Source: Spirosoma spitsbergense DSM 19989 (lineage in GTDB: Bacteria > Bacteroidota > Bacteroidia > Cytophagales > Spirosomataceae). From it: a DNA stretch of 42,898 nt. The translations under genes were made by a program, and so were the position numbers. The first letter of the stretch is position 1; each line of letters opens with the position of its first letter. Shown one piece after another: positions 24,873 through 34,000 of this stretch. The notes below the pieces were generated by a model. The model ran no database searches, was not told where the DNA came from, and saw nothing but the letters and a program-made list of their open reading frames with translations. Where the stretch lies: NCBI RefSeq assembly GCF_000374085.1, contig NZ_KB893571.1:12746-55643 (forward strand), in the 5' to 3' direction.

Positions 24873-25814
24873 ATGCAAACGGTAGGTATCATTGGCGGAG
24901 CTGGCTTCATTGGCAGCTACGTCACCCAAAAATTTCTGAACGAGGGCTATACCGTGAAGGTATCCACTACTGACCTCACCAAACCCGAAAAATACCAGCA
25001 TCTGCATCAGCTTTCTCACGCTGAGAACCTGACCATCAGGGAAGTGGACGTAACCAACGAAGCGGCCCTTGGCGAGTTTTTACGGGATTGCAACATGGTG
25101 GTTCATAGCGGCACTCCCTTTCAATTAGCCGCCGAGAATCCGCAGGAAGAGGTGTTCGAGCCGACCGTCCGCGGAACCGAGAACTTTCTGAAGGTGGTAA
25201 GCCAAATGCCTTCGGTGCAGAAGGTGGTGTTCGTGGCCTCAGTAGGTGCGCTCAACACCGCCTACCCGATGCCCGTCCCCCACTACCCTGCCGACCACCT
25301 GTATACTGAAGCAGACGAGCCGTATCTGGATCCCGAATCCATTCCCTATGCGCAGGCCAAGTACTACGCCGACCAGGCCGTGCGAACATTCGTGGCCACA
25401 CACCCCCAACCCGGCTTCGAGATCGTGAGTGTGTCGCCCACGGGCGTGATGGGTAAACCGCTGTCGGCCCGTGAGGATTCGACGTCGGTGGGCCTGCAAT
25501 ACCTTATCAAGAATAAAATTGCCCCCAATCCTTTTGTGCAGATGATGTTTGACCACGACGTGGATATGGCTATCGTGTCGGTTTCCGACGTGGCGGAGGG
25601 GATTTTTCGGGCCGCAACCACCGCCGGGCTGCATGGCAGGAACTACCTGCTCAGCAGCGAAAGCTATAAAATATCGGACATGACGCTCATGCTGAATGGC
25701 AAAGCCCCCGCAAACGCTGCCCGAAACGTGTATAGCAACGCGCTAGCCACTCAGGAGCTGGGAATGCAGTTTCAACCCGCCCACATGCCGCTCAGCGAGT
25801 GGGCCGACGTTTGA
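24873..25814 (+). CDS. NAD(P)-dependent epimerase/dehydratase-type SDR reductase
   Basis: This is a 313-aa cytoplasmic enzyme of the extended short-chain dehydrogenase type. The nucleotide-binding loop is GGAGFIGS (8-15), D59 in REVDVTN follows beta-strand 3, and VASVGAL (121-127) carries the catalytic Ser/Thr position. The active-site pair is Y159-x3-K163 in YAQAKYYAD. The set NAD-binding, VASVGAL and SPTGVMGKP resembles dihydroflavonol-4-reductase-like or NmrA-adjacent oxidoreductases, but the substrate cannot be read from sequence. The start follows a gap of about 500 bp, and the stop is 80 bp before a lipoprotein gene on the same strand. Confidence 0.88.
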   Translation: MQTVGIIGGAGFIGSYVTQKFLNEGYTVKVSTTDLTKPEKYQHLHQLSHAENLTIREVDVTNEAALGEFLRDCNMVVHSGTPFQLAAENPQEEVFEPTVRGTENFLKVVSQMPSVQKVVFVASVGALNTAYPMPVPHYPADHLYTEADEPYLDPESIPYAQAKYYADQAVRTFVATHPQPGFEIVSVSPTGVMGKPLSAREDSTSVGLQYLIKNKIAPNPFVQMMFDHDVDMAIVSVSDVAEGIFRAATTAGLHGRNYLLSSESYKISDMTLMLNGKAPANAARNVYSNALATQELGMQFQPAHMPLSEWADV

Positions 25815-25894
25815 TCCCAATACAGGCTTCTAACGTTCGCCTAAACCCGTTTTTTCAGACAATCCAAATCCCCAAAACCAATCAAACTAAACCA

Positions 25895-26389
25895 ATGAAA
25901 ATCAACCAAGTACCACTGATGCTGGCTGCACTTGCGGCTACGCTTGTATTCACTGCCAGCTGCAACTCGCCCGCCAAAGAAAGTGCCGTGACGGTCGATA
26001 ACGCCACACTCAAAAAAGAAATCGAAGCCGCCAATATTGAGTTCGCGGGCTTCATCGCCAAAGGCGACTCGGTGGGCATGGCCAATTTTTATACCGAAGA
26101 CGCGAAACTGATGTTCTCGAACGCACCAGCCATCGTGGGCCGCAAAAATATTCAGACGGCCATACACAACGTCCTCGGTTCTGGAATCGCCAAAGCTGAG
26201 TTCAAGGCAATCGACGTGTGGGGAGCCAGCGATTTCGTGTCGGAGGAGGGCCAGGCAAGCCTGTTCGATAAAGCCGGTACGCAGGTGGTCAAGGACAAAT
26301 ACATCGTCCTCTGGAAAAAAGAGGCCGGCAAATGGAAGCCCTTCCGCGACATATCCAACTCCGATTTGCCCCCGTCCGCGGCTAACTAG
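25895..26389 (+). CDS. Lipoprotein with SnoaL/DUF4440-like (NTF2-fold) domain
   Basis: I took the ATG at 25895 because it opens a lipoprotein signal (MKINQVPLMLAALAATLVFT, lipobox TASC). The open frame upstream to 25799 overlaps the SDR gene's end and has no signal. The 164-aa product would be lipidated at C31 or so. The domain at residues 45-160 has the NTF2-like pattern: a helix ending AGFIAKGDSVGMANFYTEDA, the KLMF...IVGRKNIQTAI stretch, then strands KDKYIVLWKKEAGKWKPFRD. Members of this superfamily are often binding or enzyme scaffolds; no function can be assigned. Two similar genes follow in this region. Confidence 0.82.
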   Translation: MKINQVPLMLAALAATLVFTASCNSPAKESAVTVDNATLKKEIEAANIEFAGFIAKGDSVGMANFYTEDAKLMFSNAPAIVGRKNIQTAIHNVLGSGIAKAEFKAIDVWGASDFVSEEGQASLFDKAGTQVVKDKYIVLWKKEAGKWKPFRDISNSDLPPSAAN

Positions 26390-26445
26390 GTCAATAAACT
26401 TAATCAACCCTGTTTGACAACTCCTTTTTAACCTCACAAACTCCA

Positions 26446-26985
26446 TTGAAAACTAACCCATTACCCCAGATGCTGGTCGTTGTTACGGCCCTGTTCCTGT
26501 TTGCCGCCGGTTGTAGTTCACCTGCCAAGGAAACTGACGCAAAAACAACCGCCGTATCGGCAATGACACCTGAACAGAAGCAGGTAATTGAACAGGAAAT
26601 CTCGGCCCTCACGAAGGCATTCTTTACGGATGTAGAAAAATTAGACATTGAAACGTGCATGACCTACTTTGAAAATACGCCTGATTTTCAGGCCGTCAAT
26701 CCCGATGGCACCCTGGGCGACTACAACGCGCTAAAAAAATTGAACGCAGACGGGTTTAGCCAGATGAAGACGTTGAGCGTCGTGCCAACTAAGGAAGTGA
26801 TTCGGGTTTTGACTGACTCGCTGGTGCTTTATACGTTCTCGATGGAACAGAATGCAACGCTCAAAACCGGCCAGAAAATAAAGTACGAACACGTAGCGGG
26901 AACGATGCTCTTCACCAAAATCAACGGCGCGTGGAAAGCGACGTTTTACCACGAGTCAGGATCGGCACCGGTAGCAGTCAAGTAG
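26446..26985 (+). CDS. Lipoprotein, NTF2-like fold probable (TTG start)
   Basis: This is a 179-aa protein. The start is TTG at 26446: it gives MKTNPLPQMLVVVTALFLFA with lipobox AAGC, matching the MKTNP start of the paralogue at 30493, and no in-frame ATG lies before the signal sequence. Residues 50-175 have a helix followed by FFTDVEKLDIETCMTYFENT and a strand-rich half (YEHVAGTMLFTKINGAWKAT), consistent with a SnoaL/DUF4440-like fold, though weaker than its neighbours. The expected location is the outer or inner membrane leaflet facing the periplasm. The function is unknown. Confidence 0.75.
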   Translation: MKTNPLPQMLVVVTALFLFAAGCSSPAKETDAKTTAVSAMTPEQKQVIEQEISALTKAFFTDVEKLDIETCMTYFENTPDFQAVNPDGTLGDYNALKKLNADGFSQMKTLSVVPTKEVIRVLTDSLVLYTFSMEQNATLKTGQKIKYEHVAGTMLFTKINGAWKATFYHESGSAPVAVK

Positions 26986-27065
26986 CAAAGTCATACACGG
27001 CCCATTGTTGAGTGCTGATACCGCAAGAAAATTAGCCGTACTATTTAATAGACCAACTTCATTAA

Positions 27066-27980
27066 ATGAAGAACATGTATAAGAATAATTCACGTCTAAT
27101 CATAATTACCTTATTAGTTTTAGTAGCATCGGCAACCGTTCATGAATTAATGGGGCAGGCAAATTCCACACCCGTTATTAATCAAAAAGCAGAACATGTG
27201 CTACAGTCAAGGATTAACAAGACTACGTATAATTTATCTATTTCATTACCTCAGCATTATTCTCCAAAAGACACAGTTCATTATCCTGTATTATATATTC
27301 TGGACGGAGGATTAGCTTTTCCTATTGCCCATGCTGCCCGAACTTCATTGGACATGTTTGGCGATTTGGATAAAATGATAATTGTCGGAATTGAATACGA
27401 ATGGAAACAATCATTAACATCTTGGATGACAAACAGATGGAAAGATTACACACCAACAAAAGATGCCGCATTTGATACAAGTCCTACGTACATAAAAGCA
27501 TTTGGTTTGACTGAAGGCTCTTTATCATCTGGGGGTGCCCCTATCTTTTTAGATGTAATCAAAACAGAAATTATTCCTTTTATTGATAAGAGCTATAAAA
27601 CCACAACAGAACGCGGCATTTCGGGGCATTCATTTGGCGGATTATTTGTCAGTTATTGTCTTTTCATGGCCCCAGATCTTTTCGGTAGATATGGTATAAA
27701 TAGCCCATCTTTATGGTGGAACAGTAAAGAAATATTTAAAATTGAAAAAACGTTTTCAGCAAAGAATCAATCATTACCTGTCCGGATTTTTATGTCTGTT
27801 GGTAGCATGGAAGGTAAATCAATGACCCCTGTAATGACTGCGTTTGCAGATACGCTAAAGAGCAGAAATTACAAAGGATTAACCCTCACTACGCACATAT
27901 TTGACGATGAAACGCACATGTCGGTAGTGCCTGCAATGATTAGTCGAACACTCAGGGTGTTGTATGGTCCAAAAAAATAA
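27066..27980 (+). CDS. Secreted alpha/beta hydrolase, esterase D-like (PF00756 type)
   Basis: This 304-aa protein has an N-terminal hydrophobic export segment (LIIITLLVLVASATVHELMG, residues 11-30). The core has YPVLYILDGG (73-82), the nucleophile elbow GHSFGG with S189, and a candidate catalytic His at 284 in DDETHM; an acidic residue near SVGSMEG (244-250) fits the third member. Relatives include siderophore esterases of the BesA/IroE kind and other acyl-ester hydrolases; which substrate is used cannot be told. The gene is far richer in A+T than its neighbours (roughly one third G+C against over one half), which suggests recent acquisition. A hairpin with a T-run follows it. Confidence 0.85.
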   Translation: MKNMYKNNSRLIIITLLVLVASATVHELMGQANSTPVINQKAEHVLQSRINKTTYNLSISLPQHYSPKDTVHYPVLYILDGGLAFPIAHAARTSLDMFGDLDKMIIVGIEYEWKQSLTSWMTNRWKDYTPTKDAAFDTSPTYIKAFGLTEGSLSSGGAPIFLDVIKTEIIPFIDKSYKTTTERGISGHSFGGLFVSYCLFMAPDLFGRYGINSPSLWWNSKEIFKIEKTFSAKNQSLPVRIFMSVGSMEGKSMTPVMTAFADTLKSRNYKGLTLTTHIFDDETHMSVVPAMISRTLRVLYGPKK

Positions 27981-28018
27981 TACACAACAGCTACCATTAA
28001 TTCAGTTAATCGGCCTCG

Positions 28019-28041
28019 ATGATGAGCCTCATCATTTTTTT
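28019..28041 (+). terminator. Rho-independent terminator after the esterase gene
   Basis: ATGATGA and TCATCAT form a 7-bp stem around a GCC loop (28019-28035), followed directly by a run of T residues. It lies about 40 bp after the esterase stop. Confidence 0.7.
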
Positions 28042-28110
28042 ACGGATTCCTGCCTGAGGTTAGTCAAAACCTTTCAGAACACATAGACGAGTTTTAGCCG
28101 CTATACTAAA

Positions 28111-29355
28111 ATGACCTTTCCGCTCCCCTATTCATCTGCAACCGCAGGCTCCCTCAATCCAGCGCCTTCATTAATCAAAAGCCGCATCGAGTCCGTCGAC
28201 GTACTGCGGGGCCTGATTATGGTCATTATGGCGCTGGACCATACGCGCGATTTCTTTCACGCCCAGGCCTATACGGACGACCCGCTCAATCTCGATACCA
28301 CCACGCCGGTCCTGTACGTCACCCGCTGGATTACCCACTTCTGCGCCCCTACGTTTGCCTTGCTATCCGGTACATCCATCTACCTGCAGGGAGTACGAAA
28401 ATCGCGCAGCGAGTTGAGTCTATTTCTGCTGAAACGGGGCCTATGGCTCCTTGTAGCCGAGGTACTCCTGATTGCGCCGGCGGATACGTTTACCCTGTTT
28501 AATCCCATCACGCTGGTCGTTTTCTGGTCGCTGGGCATTAGCATGGTGTTCATGGCGGGGCTGACGTGGCTTCCGTTCCGGGCCATACTGACCATTGGGT
28601 TAGCGATCGTTTTAGGCCATAATCTGCTGGATGCGGTGGAACAGGCACCAGGATTTCCATCGGGTTTTTGGTGGGCGTTGTTTCACGGTGGCAGTCACCG
28701 TGTGTTTGACTACGTGCCTGGTCGGGTCATTGTGGTACTGTACCCGTTTCTTCCCTGGCTGGGGCTCATGATGCTGGGCTACTGCATGGGCCGTTTGTTT
28801 GAGCCAGCGGTTGCCCCCAGGAAGCGTCAACAGTGGCTGGTTTATCTCGGTGCCGGAGCCATTGGGTTATTTGTGGGGCTGCGTTTGCTGAATGAATACG
28901 GCGATCCCTTCCCCTGGAGCGTCCAGAAAGATGGCCTAACCACGTTCTTCTCGTTCCTGAAGGTGCATAAATATCCCCCATCGCTTCTTTATATGTGCAT
29001 TACGGTAGGGCCGGGACTGCTGGGATTGGCGTTGCTGGAGAATGTACACAACCGCGTTACTGGCGTGCTGCGCACCTACGGACGAACGGCCTTTTTTTAC
29101 TACACGATCCATTTTTATGTGCTGCATACCCTGCGCATGATTGTCTTTTTTGCCGCTGGTCACACCATCGCCGAAGCCGATGAGTCATTTAAAACCATAC
29201 CGATGCGATTTGTGCTACCCGGCGAGGGAGGCTACAATCTTGGGGTGGTTTACCTGATCTGGATAGCCGTTGTCGCGTCGTTGTATCCCCTGTGTCGCTG
29301 GTATGATGCCTACAAGACAACGCATAAAGAGCAGTGGTGGCTGAGCTATCTGTGA
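28111..29355 (+). CDS. DUF1624/HGSNAT-like multi-pass membrane protein
   Basis: This 414-aa protein begins its conserved part at RIESVDVLRGLIMVIMALDH (residues 26-45), the signature of DUF1624 and heparan-alpha-glucosaminide acetyltransferase catalytic-like proteins. About ten hydrophobic helices follow, with conserved THFCAPTFALLSGTSIYL (71-88) and RTAFFYYTIHFYVLH (around 325-340). Family members are thought to move acyl groups across the membrane onto sugars; the acceptor here is unknown. No close operon partner: 120 bp or more separates it from both neighbours. Confidence 0.85.
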   Translation: MTFPLPYSSATAGSLNPAPSLIKSRIESVDVLRGLIMVIMALDHTRDFFHAQAYTDDPLNLDTTTPVLYVTRWITHFCAPTFALLSGTSIYLQGVRKSRSELSLFLLKRGLWLLVAEVLLIAPADTFTLFNPITLVVFWSLGISMVFMAGLTWLPFRAILTIGLAIVLGHNLLDAVEQAPGFPSGFWWALFHGGSHRVFDYVPGRVIVVLYPFLPWLGLMMLGYCMGRLFEPAVAPRKRQQWLVYLGAGAIGLFVGLRLLNEYGDPFPWSVQKDGLTTFFSFLKVHKYPPSLLYMCITVGPGLLGLALLENVHNRVTGVLRTYGRTAFFYYTIHFYVLHTLRMIVFFAAGHTIAEADESFKTIPMRFVLPGEGGYNLGVVYLIWIAVVASLYPLCRWYDAYKTTHKEQWWLSYL

Positions 29356-29453
29356 TCAATCAATTCGGAATGCCCCCCATGGCTGAAAGCGGCAATCGGC
29401 GAGTTATCCGCAAGGCTACCCCAGCAAGTAAACAACCAAAACCTATTTAGGAA

Positions 29454-29990
29454 ATGAACACAAGTGAAAAAGTAAAAACAAGAGCTGTTGTCATTCCTGA
29501 CGACCTGGAAGCTGTTAAAAAATTATGGTTCGACTATTTAGTTTGGGGTAACGACAAAATGCAGGACCTCTACGGCGTCCACCCTCATAATCCCCAGGAA
29601 ACTGTCGAACAGGACATCCAACAGATTGATAAGTTTCAACCACCTTACGGACAGCTAATCCTGGCTATTTATGAAGGTAAACTATGTGGACTTGGAAGTC
29701 TAAAACGTATCGATGCCGATATCGGTGAAATAAAACGAATGTTTGTTCATCCAGCTACCAGGCGAGTTGGGGCTGGACGAGCTATCCTTGACCGACTTTT
29801 ACTTGAAGCGAAAAAAGTCGGTTATAAAAAAATTCGGCTTGACAGTCCGAAGTTTATGGAAGCCGCTCACGCCTTATACAGACGTTTTGGATTTCGTGAC
29901 ATTGACGCGTATCCGGAAATGGAAATCCCCGCAGAATTTAAAGACTATTTATTATTCATGGAATTGGATTTAACTGACGACACTAAATAA
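29454..29990 (+). CDS. GNAT-family N-acetyltransferase
   Basis: This is a 178-aa cytoplasmic enzyme. The acetyl-CoA loop lies in IKRMFVHPATRRVGAGRAIL (V-x-P-x-x-R-x-x-G-x-G form), and the preceding strands are LILAIYEGKLCGLGSLKR. The C-terminal helix and strand AAHALYRRFGFRDIDAY match the usual ALYxxxGF motif. The acceptor (amine on a small molecule or protein) is not predictable. The coding sequence is somewhat richer in A+T than average for the window. It is a single gene with gaps of about 80-100 bp on both sides. Confidence 0.9.
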   Translation: MNTSEKVKTRAVVIPDDLEAVKKLWFDYLVWGNDKMQDLYGVHPHNPQETVEQDIQQIDKFQPPYGQLILAIYEGKLCGLGSLKRIDADIGEIKRMFVHPATRRVGAGRAILDRLLLEAKKVGYKKIRLDSPKFMEAAHALYRRFGFRDIDAYPEMEIPAEFKDYLLFMELDLTDDTK

Positions 29991-30069
29991 ATCCAAAATA
30001 ATAAGCACAAATAAGCCCAGCCTATACTGCTGTGGGAACGATCTTAAAACAGTCAAACCAATCAAATTC

Positions 30070-30474
30070 ATGAAACAAATCCTGATTTCACTATCTGCAC
30101 TTTGGCTACTGGTTAGCCTCGGCATGTCGGCCTCTGCACAGGCTCAGCAAACGGCAACGACTCAACTCAAAAGTATCCACCTTTTCGATATGCCAGCCGG
30201 TGTAACGGAGGCTCAGCTGTCGGCGGTGATTGGCGAGTTGAACACGATCATTAAACGCCTGGGGTACCCTAACGCCGGATACACACTTTACAAAGTAGCG
30301 GGAGAAGGAGCCGACAAATACCGCTACTACTTCGAGGGCAATTGGCCCAATGCCGAAGCGTACCAGAAAATCCACGACGACAAATCGTTTCAGGAAGCAG
30401 ATAAAAAACTGGGTACAGTGTACGAGAAAATAAAAGCCGTTGAACTCTACCGTCGCTTAGTGAGAGTGCCCTAA
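30070..30474 (+). CDS. Small secreted protein, possible dimeric alpha-beta barrel
   Basis: This 134-aa protein has a clear Sec signal (MKQILISLSALWLLVSLGMS, then ASAQAQQ). The mature domain of about 105 residues has a beta-alpha-beta look: SIHLFDMPAGVTEAQLSAVI, a helix ELNTIIKRLGYP, strands YTLYKVAGEGADKYRYYFEG, then helix AEAYQKIHDDKSFQ. This resembles small ferredoxin-like/dimeric alpha-beta barrel domains, but I do not recognise a named family. It ends 18 bp before the next lipoprotein gene, so the two are likely one transcript. Confidence 0.75.
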   Translation: MKQILISLSALWLLVSLGMSASAQAQQTATTQLKSIHLFDMPAGVTEAQLSAVIGELNTIIKRLGYPNAGYTLYKVAGEGADKYRYYFEGNWPNAEAYQKIHDDKSFQEADKKLGTVYEKIKAVELYRRLVRVP

Positions 30475-30492
30475 ATCGTTTAAACCAAAACT

Positions 30493-31005
30493 ATGAAAAC
30501 CAATCCATTTACCCTGATCCTGGCCATTGTTGCCCTTACGTCTGTCTGCGTTACCGGTTGCAACGCCCCCGCCCAAAAAGCAGAAGCTACTACTGAGCAG
30601 GTAGCTACTAAACCCGACATGGCCGCCATCAAAACGGAAATACAAGCCATCGAAACCGAATGGGCCAACGCGACAACAGCCAGGGACATCGACAAAGTAA
30701 TGGCGCTCTACGCAGACGATGCTGTAGAAATGGCCGACGACGAACCCATGTGCGTAGGGAAGGATGCCATCCGGCAGGTGTTACTCAAAAGTATGAAAGC
30801 GCGCAAAGCCGGGACTACGGTTAACTACGAGACGATGGACGTGTACGGCGATGGCAACGTAGTGACCGAAGTCGGGAGGACAACGATCAAAGACACAGCT
30901 GGCAACGTAGTGAGTACCGGCAAATACATGGGTATTTTTGAAAAACGCGACGGAAAGTTTATCTGCATCCGCGATATTAACAACGAGGATCAGAAAGACA
31001 AGTGA
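30493..31005 (+). CDS. Lipoprotein with DUF4440/SnoaL-like domain
   Basis: This is a 170-aa protein with lipoprotein signal MKTNPFTLILAIVALTSVCV and lipobox VTGC. Residues 48-165 are a good DUF4440-type NTF2 fold: IKTEIQAIETEWANATTARD, VMALYADDAVEMADDEPM, CVGKDAIRQVL, then GNVVTEVGRTTIKDT and YMGIFEKRDGKFICIRDINN. It is the best-preserved of three similar lipoproteins between 25.9 and 31.0 kb and shares the MKTN start with the 26446 gene. It probably forms a transcript with the small secreted protein before it, and lies 28 bp ahead of the sensor kinase start, so it may be co-expressed with that kinase. Confidence 0.85.
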   Translation: MKTNPFTLILAIVALTSVCVTGCNAPAQKAEATTEQVATKPDMAAIKTEIQAIETEWANATTARDIDKVMALYADDAVEMADDEPMCVGKDAIRQVLLKSMKARKAGTTVNYETMDVYGDGNVVTEVGRTTIKDTAGNVVSTGKYMGIFEKRDGKFICIRDINNEDQKDK

Positions 31006-31033
31006 AGTAGTTTGGGCTAACAAACAGGTCAAC

Positions 31034-34000
31034 ATGAATGGATACGTTGTTTTTGGGTGGCTCCTCCTGCTATTGTGCCTGTCCGCCCCAAACGGGCAGG
31101 CGCAATCCACGGTGCTTTACTTCGACGAACCCCCCAAAGAGACGCTGGGCCGTAACCGAAATCAATTAACCATCAATCGATTCTTTACCGACCGCGACGA
31201 TTTCCTCTGGTTCGTCACCGGCAGTGGCCTGAGCCGGTACGACGGCCATGAGATCGTAACGGTGCGCTTCAATCCGGCGGATTTGAACTCCCTCTCCTCG
31301 GCGCGGGTAGCGGATATGATTCAGGACGAGCAAGGTACGTTCTGGATAACCACCCGCGACGGGGGCCTCAATGCCTACAATCAGCAAACGGGCAACGTGA
31401 CCCATTTTCAGCACCAGCCTATCAACAAAACCAGTTTATCATCGGATAAGCTCCGATTTCTTCAACGCGATGAATCCGGTTATCTCTGGATCGGGAGCGA
31501 TTGGGGCATGAATCGGTTCGACCCCAAAACGGGTCGGGCAGTCCGTTTTTTGCCCAAACCAGGCGAGTCAGGGCAGTTGCAGGGCAACCCGCTGTCGCCT
31601 ATTCTGGTTGAACCGCCGGGCCGGGCCAAGCCGGGCCACGCCAGGCCGGGCTATGTGTACGTTTGCACAACAGCCGGGTTCGAGCAGTTTGACCGGACCC
31701 GAAACCGTTGGCGGTGCTTTCCGACTGTAACTAAATCAGGTGTGCCCATCATCAACGCCAATGATGGTCTCAATGTGATTAACGGCCTCTGCAAAGATCG
31801 TCGGGGCCTGATCTGGATGAGTGTTCCAGACCAAACCGGGCTGCGGGTTTTTAACCCTGAAACAGGGGAAATCAATCGGTTCGATAGGCGAACGCCCGAT
31901 GGCAAACCCATTCCGTTTCCGAACGTGATTCTGGAAGATCGCGCGGGGCGGCTTTGGCTCTGTTGTGATAACGACATCTTCCGCATTTCAGCCGACCGGA
32001 CCGTCGTGGAGCAATGCACACCCGTAGCCATCAGCAATGGGGAGCAACTCAAGGAATTTGTAACCCTCTATGAAGATAGGCAGGGGTTAATCTGGCTGGA
32101 GAGGGCGAGCGACAAAAATCCGCTTTTTTTCGACCCCCGTCAGGAACGCCACCCCAACATTCCACTGCCAACATTTACGAACACCGCCGGTGCGATACCG
32201 ACCCGACCCGTAACGGAGTCCCTCATGCCCGACTCGGAAGGCTTCCTTTGGATCAGTACCGATCTGGGCCTGATTCGATACAAGCCGGGCCAATCCAGGC
32301 CGAGTCAATCCAGACCGGGGCAGAATGAGATGAAGGTGGTCCTGAAACAACCCCTCACCTATTTCACCCTCACGCTGCCAGATGCGACCGGGGCCAGCCA
32401 CGATCCATACCTGCTGGTTGGTGCGGAAGCTGGCCTGTTCGTTTACCACAAAAAAACGAGCCGACTCACACCCGTCCGTTTAGATAAGACGGGGAGTAAG
32501 ACGATCCCGAATGCTATCGCTTCGGTTATTGACGGGGATGGCGACCTCTGGATATCAACCTGGGGGAAAGGGCTTTTCCGCATTCCCAAAGGCAGCTTAT
32601 CGGTCGAGACGGGGCTGGTGAGTACCTATGAACAGTGGAAAAACGATCCCACCAACGCCAACAGCCTATTGTCGAACACGCTGCAAAAGATTGCGGTCGA
32701 TGCGCAGAACACGGTGTGGGTATGCGGAGCCGCTCATGGCCTTAGTCGGGTGAACAAACGAACCCGACACGTGCAGCGATTTGTACTCCGGCAAGGCGAC
32801 CCCAATGGACTGGCCAGCAACTACACCTTTGCGCCCGTAATTGATAAGCAGGGTGATGTATGGATAACGAGTGGGTATTCGGCCCCCTTACAGAAGCTGT
32901 CGGTCAAAACGGGGCGATTCAAAAAATATGGCATCACCAACGGGTTTACGGACGATTATTTTGCCCACGCTACCCTCGACCGAACCGGCAAAATCTGGTT
33001 CAACCAGCATCAGGTGGTATCCTGTATCGACCCCCTTACGGAGCGCGTAACCACGTTTCCGCAGTTTGTCGGCAACTCGGTTTACTCAACGCCCATTACA
33101 GCACTGGCTACTACCGGCGAGATTTATTTCGGTTGCCAGAACAACTTACGGCGGTTTGGGCCAAATGATACCATCCACAACATTCCTAAAGCCGCATCAC
33201 CGCTGCGGTTGGTGGGCGTTTCCTGCTTCGACACCGATGGAACGCAAACCATGCAGCCCATGCCCCCGGATCGCTGGCGAGCCAACGAGCTGGCCTTGTC
33301 GCACCGGGAAAACACGGTAGAACTAAAATTTGCGCTGCTGGATTACCGCAACACCAGCAGTCGTGCCTATGCCTATTCCCTGACCGGACCGAATGACAAG
33401 CCACAATGGATAAGCATTGGTTCAAAAAACACCGTCGATTTTGCCCAGATGAAGCCGGGAACGTACCGGTTTCACCTGAAAGCCCGCAACAGCGATGGAA
33501 TATGGACAAATCTAGCCCCCCTTCGCCTACACATTAGCCCACCCTGGTGGCAAACCCTTTGGGCTTATGCGGCTTATGGGCTGCTGCTGCTACTGGGCTT
33601 TTGGTACCTATTGAAGGTCCGTCTGCGTGAACAAGCCCGCGAACTGGCCCTGCAGGAAGCCGTCATCATTAAACAACAGCGCGACGAGATTGCTCAGAAA
33701 AACGCCCAGAACGAACTCCTGCTGAAAGAGATTCATCACCGGGTCAAGAATAATCTGTCCGTGGTGTCAGGGCTGCTGGCCTTGCAGTCGGCAAAAGTGA
33801 CTGACCCCAACGTACAGGAAGCCATACAGGCCAGTCAAAACCGGGTGCAGAGTATGGGCATCATTCACCAGAAACTGTACCAGGGCAAGCATTTAGGGGC
33901 TATTGAAATGCGCGATTATTTTCTCAATCTGGGCGAAAGCATTCTCGATTCGTTCGATGCAGCCAGTCGCGTCACCATTGTCTGTTCGATGCCCGAGCTA

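Noticed and set aside
30938..31033. Longer start for the propeller kinase
   Set aside because: It overlaps the lipoprotein gene and places the signal peptide internally; the ATG at 31034 is better.
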